Below are positions 8,236 to 17,747 of a stretch of 64,000 bases of DNA, piece after piece. A program made the position numbers and the translations under genes. The stretch is from contig NZ_JAUSTK010000011.1 in the NCBI RefSeq assembly GCF_030812855.1, forward strand, positions 1-64,000. Direction: 5' to 3'. Within the stretch, counting starts at the first letter, position 1; each line of letters starts with the position of its first letter. Source of the stretch: Paenibacillus wynnii (lineage in GTDB: Bacteria; Bacillota; Bacilli; Paenibacillales; Paenibacillaceae). The notes beneath the pieces were generated by a model. That model saw only the letters and a program-made list of their open reading frames with translations, was not told the DNA's origin and did not search any database.

Positions 8236-9765
8236 ATGGGAGATAACCTCTGTCGGATTGGGATCATTGATATCGGATCCAACTCCATTCGCCTTGTGAT
8301 ATATGATACGACACCGGAAGGTGGATATAAAATTATAAAGGAATGTAAGAGCTCCGCCCGTCTGAGTGAGAAGATTACCAAAGAGGGACGACTTGAGCAG
8401 AAGGATATGAAGACTGTAGTTCCGGTCCTGATGCAATTTAAAGAAGTATGCCAGGCCTTTGGTGTTGATAAAGTAAGAGCCGGGGCAACTGCAGCGATTC
8501 GTAATGCGGCTAACTCCGAAGAGATTATTACCTATTTATCAGAAGCCTCATCGATTCCTATCGAAATAATCAGTGGGTATCAGGAAGCCTACTTTGGATT
8601 TCTGGGGGTCATCAATGCCTTTGATATAGAGGACGGCTTTGTTATAGATATTGGCGGGGGGAGTACGGAGATTACCTTATTCCGCGGACGTCGCTATGAA
8701 CACAGTATTTCCTTTCCCTTTGGAGCTGTGAATACCAATGTCATGTTTGGCCTTGGCGGCAATTGGAATGCTGACCAGGTACGCAAGCTCCAAGCTTATG
8801 TAACCGGTAGATTGGTGGAGCATTCCTGGCTGAATACCGGTACAGGGTTACCTTTGTTTGGGCTTGGGGGTACACTTCGTTCACTAGGTAAGCTGGATCA
8901 GAAGCAACGAGAATATTCATTGCCGAACTCGCATGGGTATACCATGTCCAGTGAAACTATTGATCGCTTTATGAGTATCTTACCTGAGATGACTTTCGAG
9001 AAACGTAAGGATCTGGATGGCTTGTCCAAAAGCCGGGCAGATATCATCGTGTCGGGGTTAATTATCTTTCAAACGGTATACCAATATATCGGTGCGAGCA
9101 GTGCAATAATCAGCGGAGAGGGTCTCCGCGAAGGTATGCTGCATGATTTGCTTGAGCCCGAGGCTCCAGTGCGTGACAGTTCATTAGAGTATAGTCTGGG
9201 TACTATTCTAAGCTTTGATATCCATGCTTCTAAACGGCATTTAGATCATGTTTGCAAGCTGGCTAACCGTCTTTTTGACTCGTTGAAAAATGGAGGCAAT
9301 ACGAAAGAGCAAGAGATGTTGATTTACGTCTCCATAATGCTGCACCGAACCGGTTCCAATATTAATTATTATCAATCCAAACGTCATACTCGTTATTGGT
9401 TGATGAATTCACCTATACGGGGACTATCTCATCGCCAGCTTATCCTGTGTGCACTGATCGCCTCGTATAGCACAAAAAGCCGGAAGCAGAAATTGTCCCT
9501 TACGCACAAGGACATTTTGCTGGCTTCCGACGAAGAATGGATTCATAAGCTCGGGACACTGGTGCAATTAAGTATTGCACTGGATGGCAGTGAGACCGGT
9601 GTTGTAACGGATCTTGAAGCTTATTTGCGCGGCAATAATCTAGACATTAACCTGAAAGGCGTTCATGGCCCGCTACTTGGTGTAGAAGACATAGAGAACG
9701 CCCTCAAGGCCTTTAAGAATGTTTGGGATTTGAAAGTAAAGCTCGATTTCCCTTCCAACGCTTAA
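8236..9765 (+). CDS. ppx: Ppx/GppA family exopolyphosphatase
   Basis: About 509 residues from the ATG at 8236; AAAGGAG lies at 8217-8223, so an upstream in-frame ATG at 8200 is less likely. Actin-like ATPase fold: IGIIDIGSNSIRLVIYD (phosphate 1), GATAAIRNAAN, FVIDIGGGSTEITLF (phosphate 2), FGLGGTLRSLGKL. The C-terminal 200 residues match the HD-type regulatory part of Ppx. It degrades polyphosphate and/or (p)ppGpp-type substrates. It is convergent with ppk and overlaps it by 53 bp, so the synthesis and breakdown genes share antisense 3' ends. Confidence 0.9.
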   Translation: MGDNLCRIGIIDIGSNSIRLVIYDTTPEGGYKIIKECKSSARLSEKITKEGRLEQKDMKTVVPVLMQFKEVCQAFGVDKVRAGATAAIRNAANSEEIITYLSEASSIPIEIISGYQEAYFGFLGVINAFDIEDGFVIDIGGGSTEITLFRGRRYEHSISFPFGAVNTNVMFGLGGNWNADQVRKLQAYVTGRLVEHSWLNTGTGLPLFGLGGTLRSLGKLDQKQREYSLPNSHGYTMSSETIDRFMSILPEMTFEKRKDLDGLSKSRADIIVSGLIIFQTVYQYIGASSAIISGEGLREGMLHDLLEPEAPVRDSSLEYSLGTILSFDIHASKRHLDHVCKLANRLFDSLKNGGNTKEQEMLIYVSIMLHRTGSNINYYQSKRHTRYWLMNSPIRGLSHRQLILCALIASYSTKSRKQKLSLTHKDILLASDEEWIHKLGTLVQLSIALDGSETGVVTDLEAYLRGNNLDINLKGVHGPLLGVEDIENALKAFKNVWDLKVKLDFPSNA

Positions 9766-11830
9766 CATCCATTGCAGCAAACTGGCTCCGGAAAGGGGCC
9801 TTTTTGTCGTCCGGGCGTTCATAGTTTCCGTTAAATTGTAGGAAGCTGGACTTCACATTGTCTTTGAGAGACATTTCCAGGATCTTAATAATTTGTTTAC
9901 GGATATCACTATTTAACACTGGGCACATCAGTTCAATCCGGCGGGTAAGGTTGCGGGTCATCCAGTCTGCACTGGATAAATACACCTCGGGTTTGCCGCC
10001 GTTCTCGAAATAGTAAATGCGTGAATGCTCCAGGAAACGGTCCACAATACTGCGCACGGTGATCCGTTCGCTTAAGCCAGGGATACCTGGACGCAAACAG
10101 CAAACCCCGCGAATGATCAAGTCAATATCCACACCGGCTTGAGCCGCGCTGTACAGATCGTCAATAACCGGCTGATTAGAGAGAGAGTTCATCTTAGCAA
10201 TGATCCGTGCTGGTCTTCCTGCGGCAGCATGTGCTGCCTCACGATGCATTAACCTCTCTAAGGAGAGACTCATGTTGGTAGGTGCGACTATGAAGGAATT
10301 CCAGTCGTATTTAGAGGAATAGCCTGTCATTTGATTAAACAGCTCTGAAGCATCCAATCCAATTTGATGCTCTGAGGTGAACAGACTGAGGTCTGTATAG
10401 GCTTTGGCTGTACTATCGTTATAGTTTCCTGTACCTACATGAACATACCGGCGCAGTTCCGGGCCTTCCTGGCGAACAATAAGTGTTATTTTGGCATGAG
10501 TTTTGAGTCCGACCAATCCATACACTACGTGACAGCCGGATTGCTCCAGCTTGCGTGCCCAGGCAATATTTCGTTCCTCATCGAATCGGGCCTTCAGCTC
10601 TACAACAACCGTAACCTGCTTTCCGGATTCCGCTGCATTCGCGAGAGCCGTAATGAGAGGCGATTTGCCGCTTACACGATACAGAGTCATTTTGATTGCC
10701 ATAACCTGCTCATCCTCGGAAGCCTGTGTAATAAAATCAGTCATCGCATCAAAGGATTCATAAGGGTGATAAACAAGCACATCCCGTTCACGCAGAACCT
10801 CGAAGAAGTCCTCATTTTCATCGAATTCTGCAGGATAGGCTGGTTCAATAGTAGGGAAATTCAGATAACCGAAACCTTTAAGACTTCCGGCAAAGTTTCT
10901 TAAAAAACCCAGATCAAGCGGACCCTCTACTTCAAATACGAAATCATCAATTTCAAATTCAGCCTGAAGCTGCTCAAGAGCATAAGGATGAATGCCCTTT
11001 TGGACCTCCAAACGGGCGGGTACACCCCTCCGACGCTTGCGCAATTCTTTTTCAATTTCCTCCAGCAGGTCTTCAGCACCTTCCTCGTCAATCGTGAGGT
11101 CGGAGTTACGAGTTAATCGAAATTCATTAACAGCTACTGGCTCATAGCCGCTAAATAAGGTTTGAATATGCTGTCTGATTACATCCTCAATAAAAACAAA
11201 TTGCCTTTTCTTACTATTGGATCGGTGAGGAAGCGGAATACACCGCGGCAGGTTGGACGGAATTTGCAGAATTGCAAAATAAGGTTCCTCTTCGTGATTG
11301 TTTTTACTAAGGAGCACGACAGCCAAATAAATAAACTGGCTATGCACGAGCGGGAAGGGTCTGCTCTGATCAACGGCCATTGGAGTTAGAACAGGGAAAA
11401 TAATATCCCGGTAGTATTGTTCCGCAGCCAGTTCCTGAGCGTGTGTTAAATCCTCGTAATTAACGAATACAATACCTTCCTTATGCAATTGCCGAGAAAT
11501 GTCCTTAAAGGTGCGATATTGATCGGCAATGATTTTGGTGACACGTTTAATAAGACGTTTGTATAATCCGGATGGAGTATAGCCTGTAAAATCCATTTTG
11601 GTATAGCCTGCACGGATCTGATCCTGAATTCCAGCTACGCGAACACTGATGAACTCATCCAAATTACTCGACACAATCGCCAGAAATCGAGCTCTTTCTA
11701 ACAGTGGATTATCCTGGTCCTGAGCCTCTGAAAGCACACGTCTGTTAAATTCTATCCAGCTTAAGTCCCTGTTTAAATAAGCAGTTGCCGGGGTGCTGTG
11801 GTTTATGTTTTTTTTCTCTTCTTCGTTCAT
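9713..11830 (-). CDS. ppk: Polyphosphate kinase
   Basis: 705 residues, full length for Ppk1, which makes polyphosphate from ATP. The N-terminal domain starts with YLNRDLSWIEFN (18-29) and contains SSNLDEFISVRVAG. The catalytic domains carry MTLYRVSG (381-388) and GLKTHAKI with the autophosphorylated His445. A second HKD-like block is RIYYFENGGKPEVYLSSADW. Start ATG is behind GGAGGG. Its 3' end overlaps ppx by 53 bp tail to tail, which could give antisense control between two opposing enzymes. Confidence 0.95.
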   Translation of the reverse strand: MNEEEKKNINHSTPATAYLNRDLSWIEFNRRVLSEAQDQDNPLLERARFLAIVSSNLDEFISVRVAGIQDQIRAGYTKMDFTGYTPSGLYKRLIKRVTKIIADQYRTFKDISRQLHKEGIVFVNYEDLTHAQELAAEQYYRDIIFPVLTPMAVDQSRPFPLVHSQFIYLAVVLLSKNNHEEEPYFAILQIPSNLPRCIPLPHRSNSKKRQFVFIEDVIRQHIQTLFSGYEPVAVNEFRLTRNSDLTIDEEGAEDLLEEIEKELRKRRRGVPARLEVQKGIHPYALEQLQAEFEIDDFVFEVEGPLDLGFLRNFAGSLKGFGYLNFPTIEPAYPAEFDENEDFFEVLRERDVLVYHPYESFDAMTDFITQASEDEQVMAIKMTLYRVSGKSPLITALANAAESGKQVTVVVELKARFDEERNIAWARKLEQSGCHVVYGLVGLKTHAKITLIVRQEGPELRRYVHVGTGNYNDSTAKAYTDLSLFTSEHQIGLDASELFNQMTGYSSKYDWNSFIVAPTNMSLSLERLMHREAAHAAAGRPARIIAKMNSLSNQPVIDDLYSAAQAGVDIDLIIRGVCCLRPGIPGLSERITVRSIVDRFLEHSRIYYFENGGKPEVYLSSADWMTRNLTRRIELMCPVLNSDIRKQIIKILEMSLKDNVKSSFLQFNGNYERPDDKKAPFRSQFAAMDVKRWKGNRALLSNPKHS

Positions 11831-12063
11831 AGACCCTCCAAAGTTGGCTCATTATCTTTATGTTTCTATAGTATTCTATCATTCTACTATTTACTGAAGA
11901 AAGATTTGTTAACGCAATGTTAAAATTCAGCGAAAAATAAACGGAAAAAATGGAGTTATTGCGAAATGGTAACAATTTCTTAGGCATAGGTTACAAAATT
12001 GTGATATATTCATTGTTGTCATTTACTATACATAGAAGTACCAAGGAGGCAAGTTTCCAAAGT

Positions 12064-12729
12064 ATGAAGATTAAATTTTCAGTATTTAAGTCACTCGCAA
12101 CCGTTCTTGGAATAAGTGTGCTGCTGCATGCCGTTCCCGCACAAGCGGATGGAATTCATATCGCTACCGAAGGGAATACCTTCTATAACCTCTCAAAGCA
12201 GTACGGTGTGAACATGAACCAACTCATGAAATCCAATCCCAAGGTTCAGCCCCTGAATATTTATCCAGGACTAAAGCTGATTATTCCGGGTAAAGCCAAG
12301 GTTGGAGCTGCAGTACAGACGGATACAGTTAAACCTAAGGTGATAACTGCCAGTCTTAATGTAGAGCCGGAGAGCAATACAGTCCAAGCTTGGGGCAAAG
12401 AATTTAGCTATGAAAAAACAATACAAGTCAAAGCTACAGCGTATTCATCTGCAGCCAGTGAAAACGGCAAGTGGGGTGCAGTGGATTACTTTGGAAAACC
12501 GCTTAAGCTGGGGACTATCGCCGTTGACCCGGATGTGATTCCTATGGGCACAAAGGTTCTGGTCACCGGACATTCGCACCCGGGACTACCCAAGCAGGCC
12601 TTTCTGGCGACTGCAACGGATATGGGTAGCGCCATTAAAGGTAATCGAATTGATATCTTTATACCTGGCAGTCAAAGCTTTGTGTCAGAGTTCGGTTTTC
12701 AATATGTACAATTATACGTGATTCAATAA
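12064..12729 (+). CDS. LysM and 3D domain cell-wall protein
   Basis: About 221 residues from ATG 12064, which begins a clear signal peptide (residues 1-29, ending VPAQA-DG). AAGGAGG lies 14 bp upstream, a long spacing, but no nearer start exists. A LysM peptidoglycan-binding domain follows (GNTFYNLSKQYGVNMNQL). The C-terminal 3D domain (about residues 120-220) has ATAYSS, GTIAVDPDVIPMGTKVLV, ATDMGSAIKGNRIDIF, with the three conserved Asp. It resembles YocH-type wall lytic enzymes (MltA-like fold). A terminator shared with the convergent deacetylase gene follows. Confidence 0.85.
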   Translation: MKIKFSVFKSLATVLGISVLLHAVPAQADGIHIATEGNTFYNLSKQYGVNMNQLMKSNPKVQPLNIYPGLKLIIPGKAKVGAAVQTDTVKPKVITASLNVEPESNTVQAWGKEFSYEKTIQVKATAYSSAASENGKWGAVDYFGKPLKLGTIAVDPDVIPMGTKVLVTGHSHPGLPKQAFLATATDMGSAIKGNRIDIFIPGSQSFVSEFGFQYVQLYVIQ

Positions 12730-12756
12730 TAAAACGATATTTAATGACTTCGAAAT

Positions 12757-12780
12757 GCCCCCGCCTTGTGGGGCTTTTTT
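12757..12780 (+). terminator. Intrinsic terminator
   Basis: GCCCC, loop, GGGGC followed by TTTTTT; it closes the LysM-3D gene and abuts the convergent deacetylase stop codon. Confidence 0.8.
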
Positions 12781-13585
12781 ATTTGCTTTTGGAAACATGA
12801 AGTAATTGAGGAACTGTGACGAACGTGTATCCACGTTGCTTCAAATTGGCAATCACCTCAGGCAGGGCTTGTATAGACCCTTCTAGGTGACTGCTTGGGC
12901 CCCCACCGCCGTGTTGAAGAATGATAGCTCCTTTACCGGCAGCAGAAAGGATATTGGCTTTAACCTCCCCCTTAGGAAGACCCTTCCAATCCTGAGAGTC
13001 CACGTTCCAATTCACTACTTTATATCCGTGTGATTTGGCCCATTCCAACTGTTGTTCCGTAATTTCCCCGTAAGGCGGCCGAATCAACTTGGGCTTATAC
13101 CCTACAATATTTTGAATAATATTCTCCGTACGTAAAATTTGAGCTTTGAATTCTTTCATCCTAAGCTTTCGGAACTGAGGGTGATTATATGAGTGATTGC
13201 CGATAATATGCCCTTCTCTAACGATCCGGGCTACCAGATCAGGATGTTTTTTAGCGCGGCTGCCTACAACAAAAAAAGTGGCTCTTACCTGATTTTTGCG
13301 CAGAACATCAAGTAGCTGCGGGGTGAACCGTGGATCGGGAACATCATCAAATGTAAGGGCTACGGATTTGATCCGCGGGCCCCCAGTCTTAAATGTCTCC
13401 GGATATTTACGAATTAGCTGACTCATGGTGAGTCTCTTTTTATTCATTTTATTCTGTTGCTTCGAGAGGAGTATAGAACCTTTGCTGGTTACGGGTATGG
13501 CCTCTGAAGAAGGGGCAGGAAAGCCCGAGATTATGAAGCTGAGTAAGAGTAACAATGCTACTTTTTTTACGAGCCCAATGGACAT
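12779..13585 (-). CDS. Polysaccharide deacetylase (CE4), exported
   Basis: About 268 residues from the ATG at 13585, which has GGAGG just upstream; an earlier ATG (13609) would place the SD inside the gene. Signal peptide (about residues 1-30). NodB domain motifs in order: TFDD (metal Asp pair), HSYNHP (metal His pair), RPPYG, VDSQDWKG, IILQHGG. It removes N-acetyl groups from peptidoglycan or a related glycan at the cell surface. It is convergent with the LysM-3D wall gene. Family members include PdaA/PdaB-type sporulation enzymes; the exact substrate is not readable. Confidence 0.88.
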   Translation of the reverse strand: MSIGLVKKVALLLLLSFIISGFPAPSSEAIPVTSKGSILLSKQQNKMNKKRLTMSQLIRKYPETFKTGGPRIKSVALTFDDVPDPRFTPQLLDVLRKNQVRATFFVVGSRAKKHPDLVARIVREGHIIGNHSYNHPQFRKLRMKEFKAQILRTENIIQNIVGYKPKLIRPPYGEITEQQLEWAKSHGYKVVNWNVDSQDWKGLPKGEVKANILSAAGKGAIILQHGGGGPSSHLEGSIQALPEVIANLKQRGYTFVTVPQLLHVSKSK

Positions 13586-13771
13586 CCCCGTTCCTCCTTG
13601 AAGATTCATATACGAACCCCTTTATTCCGTTGGTATCCCCCAACTTGAATGGAAATATGCTTCTCTCAGATCTCCCTCAAAAACATTTCTAGATACCATT
13701 AATGCGTGTATACTATGGAAACGGGAGTATTTTCTTTAAGACAATAAGTAGAATGGGAAGGGTGCAAAAGG

Positions 13772-14806
13772 ATGACAGATTTATTCACCCCTTATGAATT
13801 GAAGGGAATGAGATTGAAGAACCGGGTGGTCATGCCTCCGATGTGTCAGTATGCAGTAGAGAACCAGGACGGAATTCCTAATGACTGGCATTATGTTCAC
13901 TATGTAAGTCGGGCTGTTGGAGGTACAGGACTTATCATTGTAGAGATGACAGGTGTACATCCGGATGGGCGTATCACCAATAATGATACCGGAATTTGGA
14001 GCGACCAACATATAGAGTCCTATCGTAGAATAACAGCGGGTGTGCACGCCAACGGTGCCAAAATCGGCATCCAATTAGGGCATGCAGGACGTAAGGCGCA
14101 GGATGCCGAACCTCCAGCAGCACCTTCAGCAATCCCTTTTGACGAACATTCCAAGACGCCGGCGGCTCTAACAGCCCAAGGTATTGAAGAATTGATTGAG
14201 GCTTTCCGTCAGGCGGCTAGAAGGGCCGTTGAGGCAGGTTTTGACACTGTAGAAATTCACGGGGCTCACGGTTATCTCATTCACCAGTTCCATTCTCCCT
14301 TAACAAATATAAGAAATGATGAATACGGGGCCGACTTGGCACTCTTTGGTGAACAAGTAATTACAGCAGTTAAAGAAGAACTTCCTGCTGATATGCCACT
14401 ATTAATGAGAGTATCGGCTAAGGAGTATGTAGACGGGGGATACGGAACTGAATATGCTCTTGGTATCTGTCGCCGTTATAAGGCAGCAGGAGTGGATATG
14501 TTCCATGTGTCATCTGGTGGTGAAGGTCCTATCGGTTCCAATGGGGGCCCAAATGCAGGTTCCGCCTATCAGGTGGACCTAGCGGAATTTATTCGAAGCG
14601 GACTACAGGTACCAGTTATAGCCGTAGGAAGACTTGAATCTTATCAAGAGGCACAGTCCATTGTGAATGATGAACAGGCAGAGCTGGTAGCCATCGGACG
14701 AGGGATGCTAAGCGATCCCTACTGGACCTTGCATGCCGAAGAAGCGCTGGGTGGTGTGCATAACGTACCTAAACCTTATGAACGAGGCATTTGGAGAAGA
14801 AAATAG
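13772..14806 (+). CDS. namA: NADPH dehydrogenase, old yellow enzyme family (YqjM type)
   Basis: 344 residues. FMN-dependent ene-reductase of the YqjM/NamA class, which reduces activated C=C bonds of enones and nitro compounds. Visible features: the class-specific PPMCQYA with Cys25 and Tyr27, QLGHAGRKA, the substrate-binding pair in EIHGAHGYLIHQF, and the C-terminal AIGRGMLSDPYW FMN phosphate loop. The C-terminal arginine finger region ends YERGIWRRK. Cytoplasmic. Monocistronic, with a hairpin after it. Confidence 0.92.
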   Translation: MTDLFTPYELKGMRLKNRVVMPPMCQYAVENQDGIPNDWHYVHYVSRAVGGTGLIIVEMTGVHPDGRITNNDTGIWSDQHIESYRRITAGVHANGAKIGIQLGHAGRKAQDAEPPAAPSAIPFDEHSKTPAALTAQGIEELIEAFRQAARRAVEAGFDTVEIHGAHGYLIHQFHSPLTNIRNDEYGADLALFGEQVITAVKEELPADMPLLMRVSAKEYVDGGYGTEYALGICRRYKAAGVDMFHVSSGGEGPIGSNGGPNAGSAYQVDLAEFIRSGLQVPVIAVGRLESYQEAQSIVNDEQAELVAIGRGMLSDPYWTLHAEEALGGVHNVPKPYERGIWRRK

Positions 14807-14814
14807 ACTCTCCT

Positions 14815-14840
14815 ATCTGTGAACAAAGTCACAGATTTTA
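14815..14840 (+). terminator. Probable terminator after namA
   Basis: ATCTGTGA, loop ACAAAG, TCACAGAT followed by TTTA. It is moderately stable and may be partial. Confidence 0.55.
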
Positions 14841-14892
14841 AGCCCCTTCTAAGGCATGGTTAATAAGATTAAATTTGAAGGAGCTTGATAAC

Positions 14893-15597
14893 GTGGGAAC
14901 GGTGATTAGTAACGAGCGGCTGACAGATGGAGTGTATCGCCTCAGTGTTGAGGGAGGAAATGGCGGCAAAATCGGGCAGTTCTACATGCTGCGTGCGTGG
15001 GGAGCCTATCCGATATTGTCGAGACCTATTAGTATAAATCTAGTGAACGAGAACAGCATTGATTTTTTATACCATGTTGTAGGTGAAGGTACAGAGTTGT
15101 TATCCGAATTGAAGCCGGGTGATGCGATCGGGCTGGAAGGTCCTTTCGGCAACGGTTTTCCTGCTGTAGAAGGAAGAATCGCTCTTGTAGGCGGCGGGAT
15201 TGGGATTGCACCTCTTTTATATTGTGCACGAGAACTCTCAAGCTGTGACGTATATTTGGGATTTAGCCGTGAACCTTTTCAAGTCGAAGATTTCCGCCTC
15301 CATACCGACAAGCTGACGGTAGATGTAGGCGGATTAATATTAGACAGCGTGGATTTTTCGGAATATGACCATGTCTTTGTGTGCGGGCCTCATCCTATGC
15401 TGAAGGCAGCTCAGTTAAAGAGTATCGCTGCGGAGTCCGCAGGGAGTAGAACGAATGTATACCTGTCCATGGAGAATCGTATGGCTTGCGGTATAGGGGC
15501 TTGCTTGGTATGCAGCGTTTCCTGCCGGGACGGTCAGCGTAAAGCTTGTACGGACGGTCCAGTATTTTTTGCGGATGAGGTGGTCTTCCATGATTAA
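14893..15597 (+). CDS. pyrK: Dihydroorotate dehydrogenase electron-transfer subunit
   Basis: About 234 residues from GTG 14893, with AAGGAG (14878-14883) nine bases upstream. Ferredoxin reductase-like fold: FAD-binding [10 protein letters not shown]-binding [15 protein letters not shown], and a C-terminal [2Fe-2S] cluster motif [13 protein letters not shown] with a further Cys in [10 protein letters not shown]. It passes electrons from PyrD to NAD+ in the class 1B enzyme of pyrimidine synthesis. Its end overlaps pyrD by 8 bp. The rest of the pyr operon is not in the window, so this pair is separate from it here. Confidence 0.93.
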   Translation: MGTVISNERLTDGVYRLSVEGGNGGKIGQFYMLRAWGAYPILSRPISINLVNENSIDFLYHVVGEGTELLSELKPGDAIGLEGPFGNGFPAVEGRIALVGGGIGIAPLLYCARELSSCDVYLGFSREPFQVEDFRLHTDKLTVDVGGLILDSVDFSEYDHVFVCGPHPMLKAAQLKSIAAESAGSRTNVYLSMENRMACGIGACLVCSVSCRDGQRKACTDGPVFFADEVVFHD

Positions 15598-16522
15598 TTT
15601 GAGCGCAAATATTGGACAAGTCCAATTTAAAAATCCTATTGTCATGGCCTCCGGAACCTTTGGCTTCGGACGGGAATATGGCAAGCTGTATGATGTGTCC
15701 AAGCTTGGAGGGATCTCCGGTAAAGGACTTACTTTAAATCCCAAAGCGGGGAATCCCGGAACTCGGGTATATGAGACTGCTTCCGGGATGCTCAATAGTG
15801 TTGGTCTGGAGAATCCGGGTGTTGCGGCCTTTCTGGAGAAGGAATGCCCATACTGGGAGACTCTTGATACGGTGCGAATGGTTAACCTTGGCGGTAACAC
15901 AATGGATGATTATGTGCGCGGAGCGGAATTGATCCAGCAGGATTCTGATGCGAGAATGCTTGCCGGCAATAAGGCTGTGGATATGATTGAGTTGAATATT
16001 TCTTGTCCGAATGTTAAAGAAGGCGGCATTGCTTTTGGTGTGAAGACCTGTGCTGCGCAGGAAGTAGTACGAGCAGTACGCGGGGCAACTAAGCTGCCCT
16101 TGGCCGTTAAGTTGTCGCCAAATGCAGAGGATATCGCAGATATGGCCTATATGTGTCAGGAGGAAGGTGCGGACGCTATTTCTCTTATTAATACCATCTC
16201 CGGAATGAAAATAGATGTGCGCCGCAGAAGCAGTGTATTCCACAATCTGTATGCGGGACTCTCCGGGCCAGCTATCAAGCCGGTCGCATTAAGGATGGTA
16301 CACCAGGTTGCCAAAAGAGTAACTATTCCTGTAATAGGCATGGGCGGGATTACTTCTGCAACCGATATTATTGAATTTATTATGGCCGGTGCTACAGTAG
16401 TGCAAGTTGGCACTTATAACTTCATGAATTTACGGGCAGGAAACGATCTTGTTGAAGAGCTTGAGCAATTTATGATTCAGGAAAATATTCGTTCCTTGGA
16501 TGAAATTCGCGGAATTGTGTAA
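15590..16522 (+). CDS. pyrD: Dihydroorotate dehydrogenase B, catalytic subunit
   Basis: 310 residues from the ATG at 15590 (SD GAGGTGG inside pyrK). FMN enzyme of class 1B, oxidising dihydroorotate to orotate with NAD+ through PyrK. Motifs: [39 protein letters not shown] with the catalytic Cys139, [22 protein letters not shown]. Overlap with pyrK shows translational coupling, as expected for subunits of one complex. Confidence 0.95.
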   Translation: MINLSANIGQVQFKNPIVMASGTFGFGREYGKLYDVSKLGGISGKGLTLNPKAGNPGTRVYETASGMLNSVGLENPGVAAFLEKECPYWETLDTVRMVNLGGNTMDDYVRGAELIQQDSDARMLAGNKAVDMIELNISCPNVKEGGIAFGVKTCAAQEVVRAVRGATKLPLAVKLSPNAEDIADMAYMCQEEGADAISLINTISGMKIDVRRRSSVFHNLYAGLSGPAIKPVALRMVHQVAKRVTIPVIGMGGITSATDIIEFIMAGATVVQVGTYNFMNLRAGNDLVEELEQFMIQENIRSLDEIRGIV

Positions 16523-16557
16523 AATTCGGTTAATATAATGGGGAGGGAGGTTAACCT

Positions 16558-16890
16558 TTGACTACTCCGTATGTTCATCCGGATGATATAGAATTGTCCG
16601 AAACGGTTGTAGGCCGGGATCTTTTACTGTTGATTACGGGAGGCGTTCGGCATATCGGCGCAACCAGCACTGCCTATGTCGCTGGAGACCATATCGAGGT
16701 GTTAACCTCCGCCGTACCTCACCATAAAGAGCACACCCTCACTGAGTCCATAGCGATGAGAGTAGCAGAAGCTACACGTCGGACAGTGACTGTTGTAATG
16801 GGAATTCATTATGACAATCTTTCAAAAGAGGGCATTTTGGAAGTTGTTAAAATTGTCGAGGATAAGGTTAATTTATATTTGATGCAATAA
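16558..16890 (+). CDS. LpdD-like domain protein
   Basis: 110 residues from a TTG start behind GGGAGGGAGG. The sequence GRDLLLLITGGVRHIGATST and the later TVTVVMGIHYDNLS recall the LpdD-type prenylated-flavin chaperone-like domain known from UbiD-family decarboxylase clusters. No UbiD-like gene is nearby, so its job here is unclear. It lies 35 bp after pyrD and could be cotranscribed with it, which is unusual. Assignment is from remembered pattern. Confidence 0.55.
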   Translation: MTTPYVHPDDIELSETVVGRDLLLLITGGVRHIGATSTAYVAGDHIEVLTSAVPHHKEHTLTESIAMRVAEATRRTVTVVMGIHYDNLSKEGILEVVKIVEDKVNLYLMQ

Positions 16891-16918
16891 ATTTGAAACG
16901 GGTTGAACCTTTCTGCGT

Positions 16919-16952
16919 AAAAGATAACAAATAAGGATTTCAAATTATCTTT
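16919..16952 (+). promoter_or_regulatory. Hairpin in front of pspA
   Basis: AAAAGATAA (16919-16927) and TTATCTTTT (16944-16952) form a perfect arm pair directly before the SD GGAGG of pspA. It could affect translation or stabilise the mRNA 5' end; there is no T-tract after it other than its own arm. Confidence 0.4.
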
Positions 16953-16966
16953 TGGAGGAATGAACA

Positions 16967-17635
16967 ATGTCGATTTTTAAAAGATTGCGTGATCTAACCA
17001 TGTCTAACGTTAACTCGATTATTGACAAAGCAGAAGATCCGATTAAGATGACTGACCAATACATTCGTGATATGACAGAGGATTTGGAGGATGCCGAAAA
17101 AGCGGTAGCTGCCCAAATTGCCATTGAAAAAAAATTCAAGCAGCTTTATGAAGAACAAGAAGCACTGGCAAATAAACGCAATCAGCAGGCTCATGCAGCT
17201 GCTCAAGCAGGGAATGCCGATCTTGCACGTCGTGCACTGGAAGAGAAAAAGTCAGCTGAAGTTAAACTTGCCGAGTACAAAACAAGCTTCGACCAAAACA
17301 AGGCATCAGCAGATAATCTTCGCGGCAAACTTGATGAAATGCGTAAACAGCTTACCCAAATGAAGAACAAACGCGAGACACTTGTTGCCCGGTATAATGC
17401 TGCTAAGGCCCAAACGGAAATTAATAAGGCTATGAGCGGATTTAGCTCAGATTCGGCTTCCGCGGGACTGAAACGTATGGAAGACAAGATGCTGCAGGCT
17501 GAGGCACAGGCAGAAGCCAGCAACGAGATGAGCTCAAGTAACAAATCTCTTGACGATGAGTTCGAGAAATTGAGTAAGGATTCAGAAGTTGACGATGAAC
17601 TTGCAGCTTTGATGAAACAATACGAGAAGCAATAA
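16967..17635 (+). CDS. pspA: PspA/IM30 family membrane-stress protein
   Basis: 222 residues, nearly all alpha-helical and charged, with the N-terminal amphipathic start MSIFKRLRDLTMSNVNSIIDKAEDP typical of PspA/Vipp1. Members assemble into ESCRT-III-like rods and rings that protect damaged membrane. Followed by DUF350 and DUF4178 genes, a partner set seen in several bacteria (compare the E. coli yjfJKL-type group). A strong palindrome after it may end or attenuate the transcript. SD GGAGG lies 10 bp upstream. Confidence 0.9.
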   Translation: MSIFKRLRDLTMSNVNSIIDKAEDPIKMTDQYIRDMTEDLEDAEKAVAAQIAIEKKFKQLYEEQEALANKRNQQAHAAAQAGNADLARRALEEKKSAEVKLAEYKTSFDQNKASADNLRGKLDEMRKQLTQMKNKRETLVARYNAAKAQTEINKAMSGFSSDSASAGLKRMEDKMLQAEAQAEASNEMSSSNKSLDDEFEKLSKDSEVDDELAALMKQYEKQ

Positions 17636-17671
17636 CATATATCTACTGCTTATAGCAGCTTTAGATTTACA

Positions 17672-17712
17672 GGCGAAGAAGAGACAGTGGTAACGTCTCT
17701 TCTTCGCCTTAT
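17672..17712 (+). terminator. Strong hairpin after pspA, probable partial terminator
   Basis: GGCGAAGAAGAGAC pairs perfectly with GTCTCTTCTTCGCC around a 9-base loop and is followed by TTATCTTT. The weak U-tract suggests partial read-through into the DUF350 gene. Confidence 0.65.
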
Positions 17713-17747
17713 CTTTGCAGGTATACCTGCCAACTGGAGGTTAAAGA

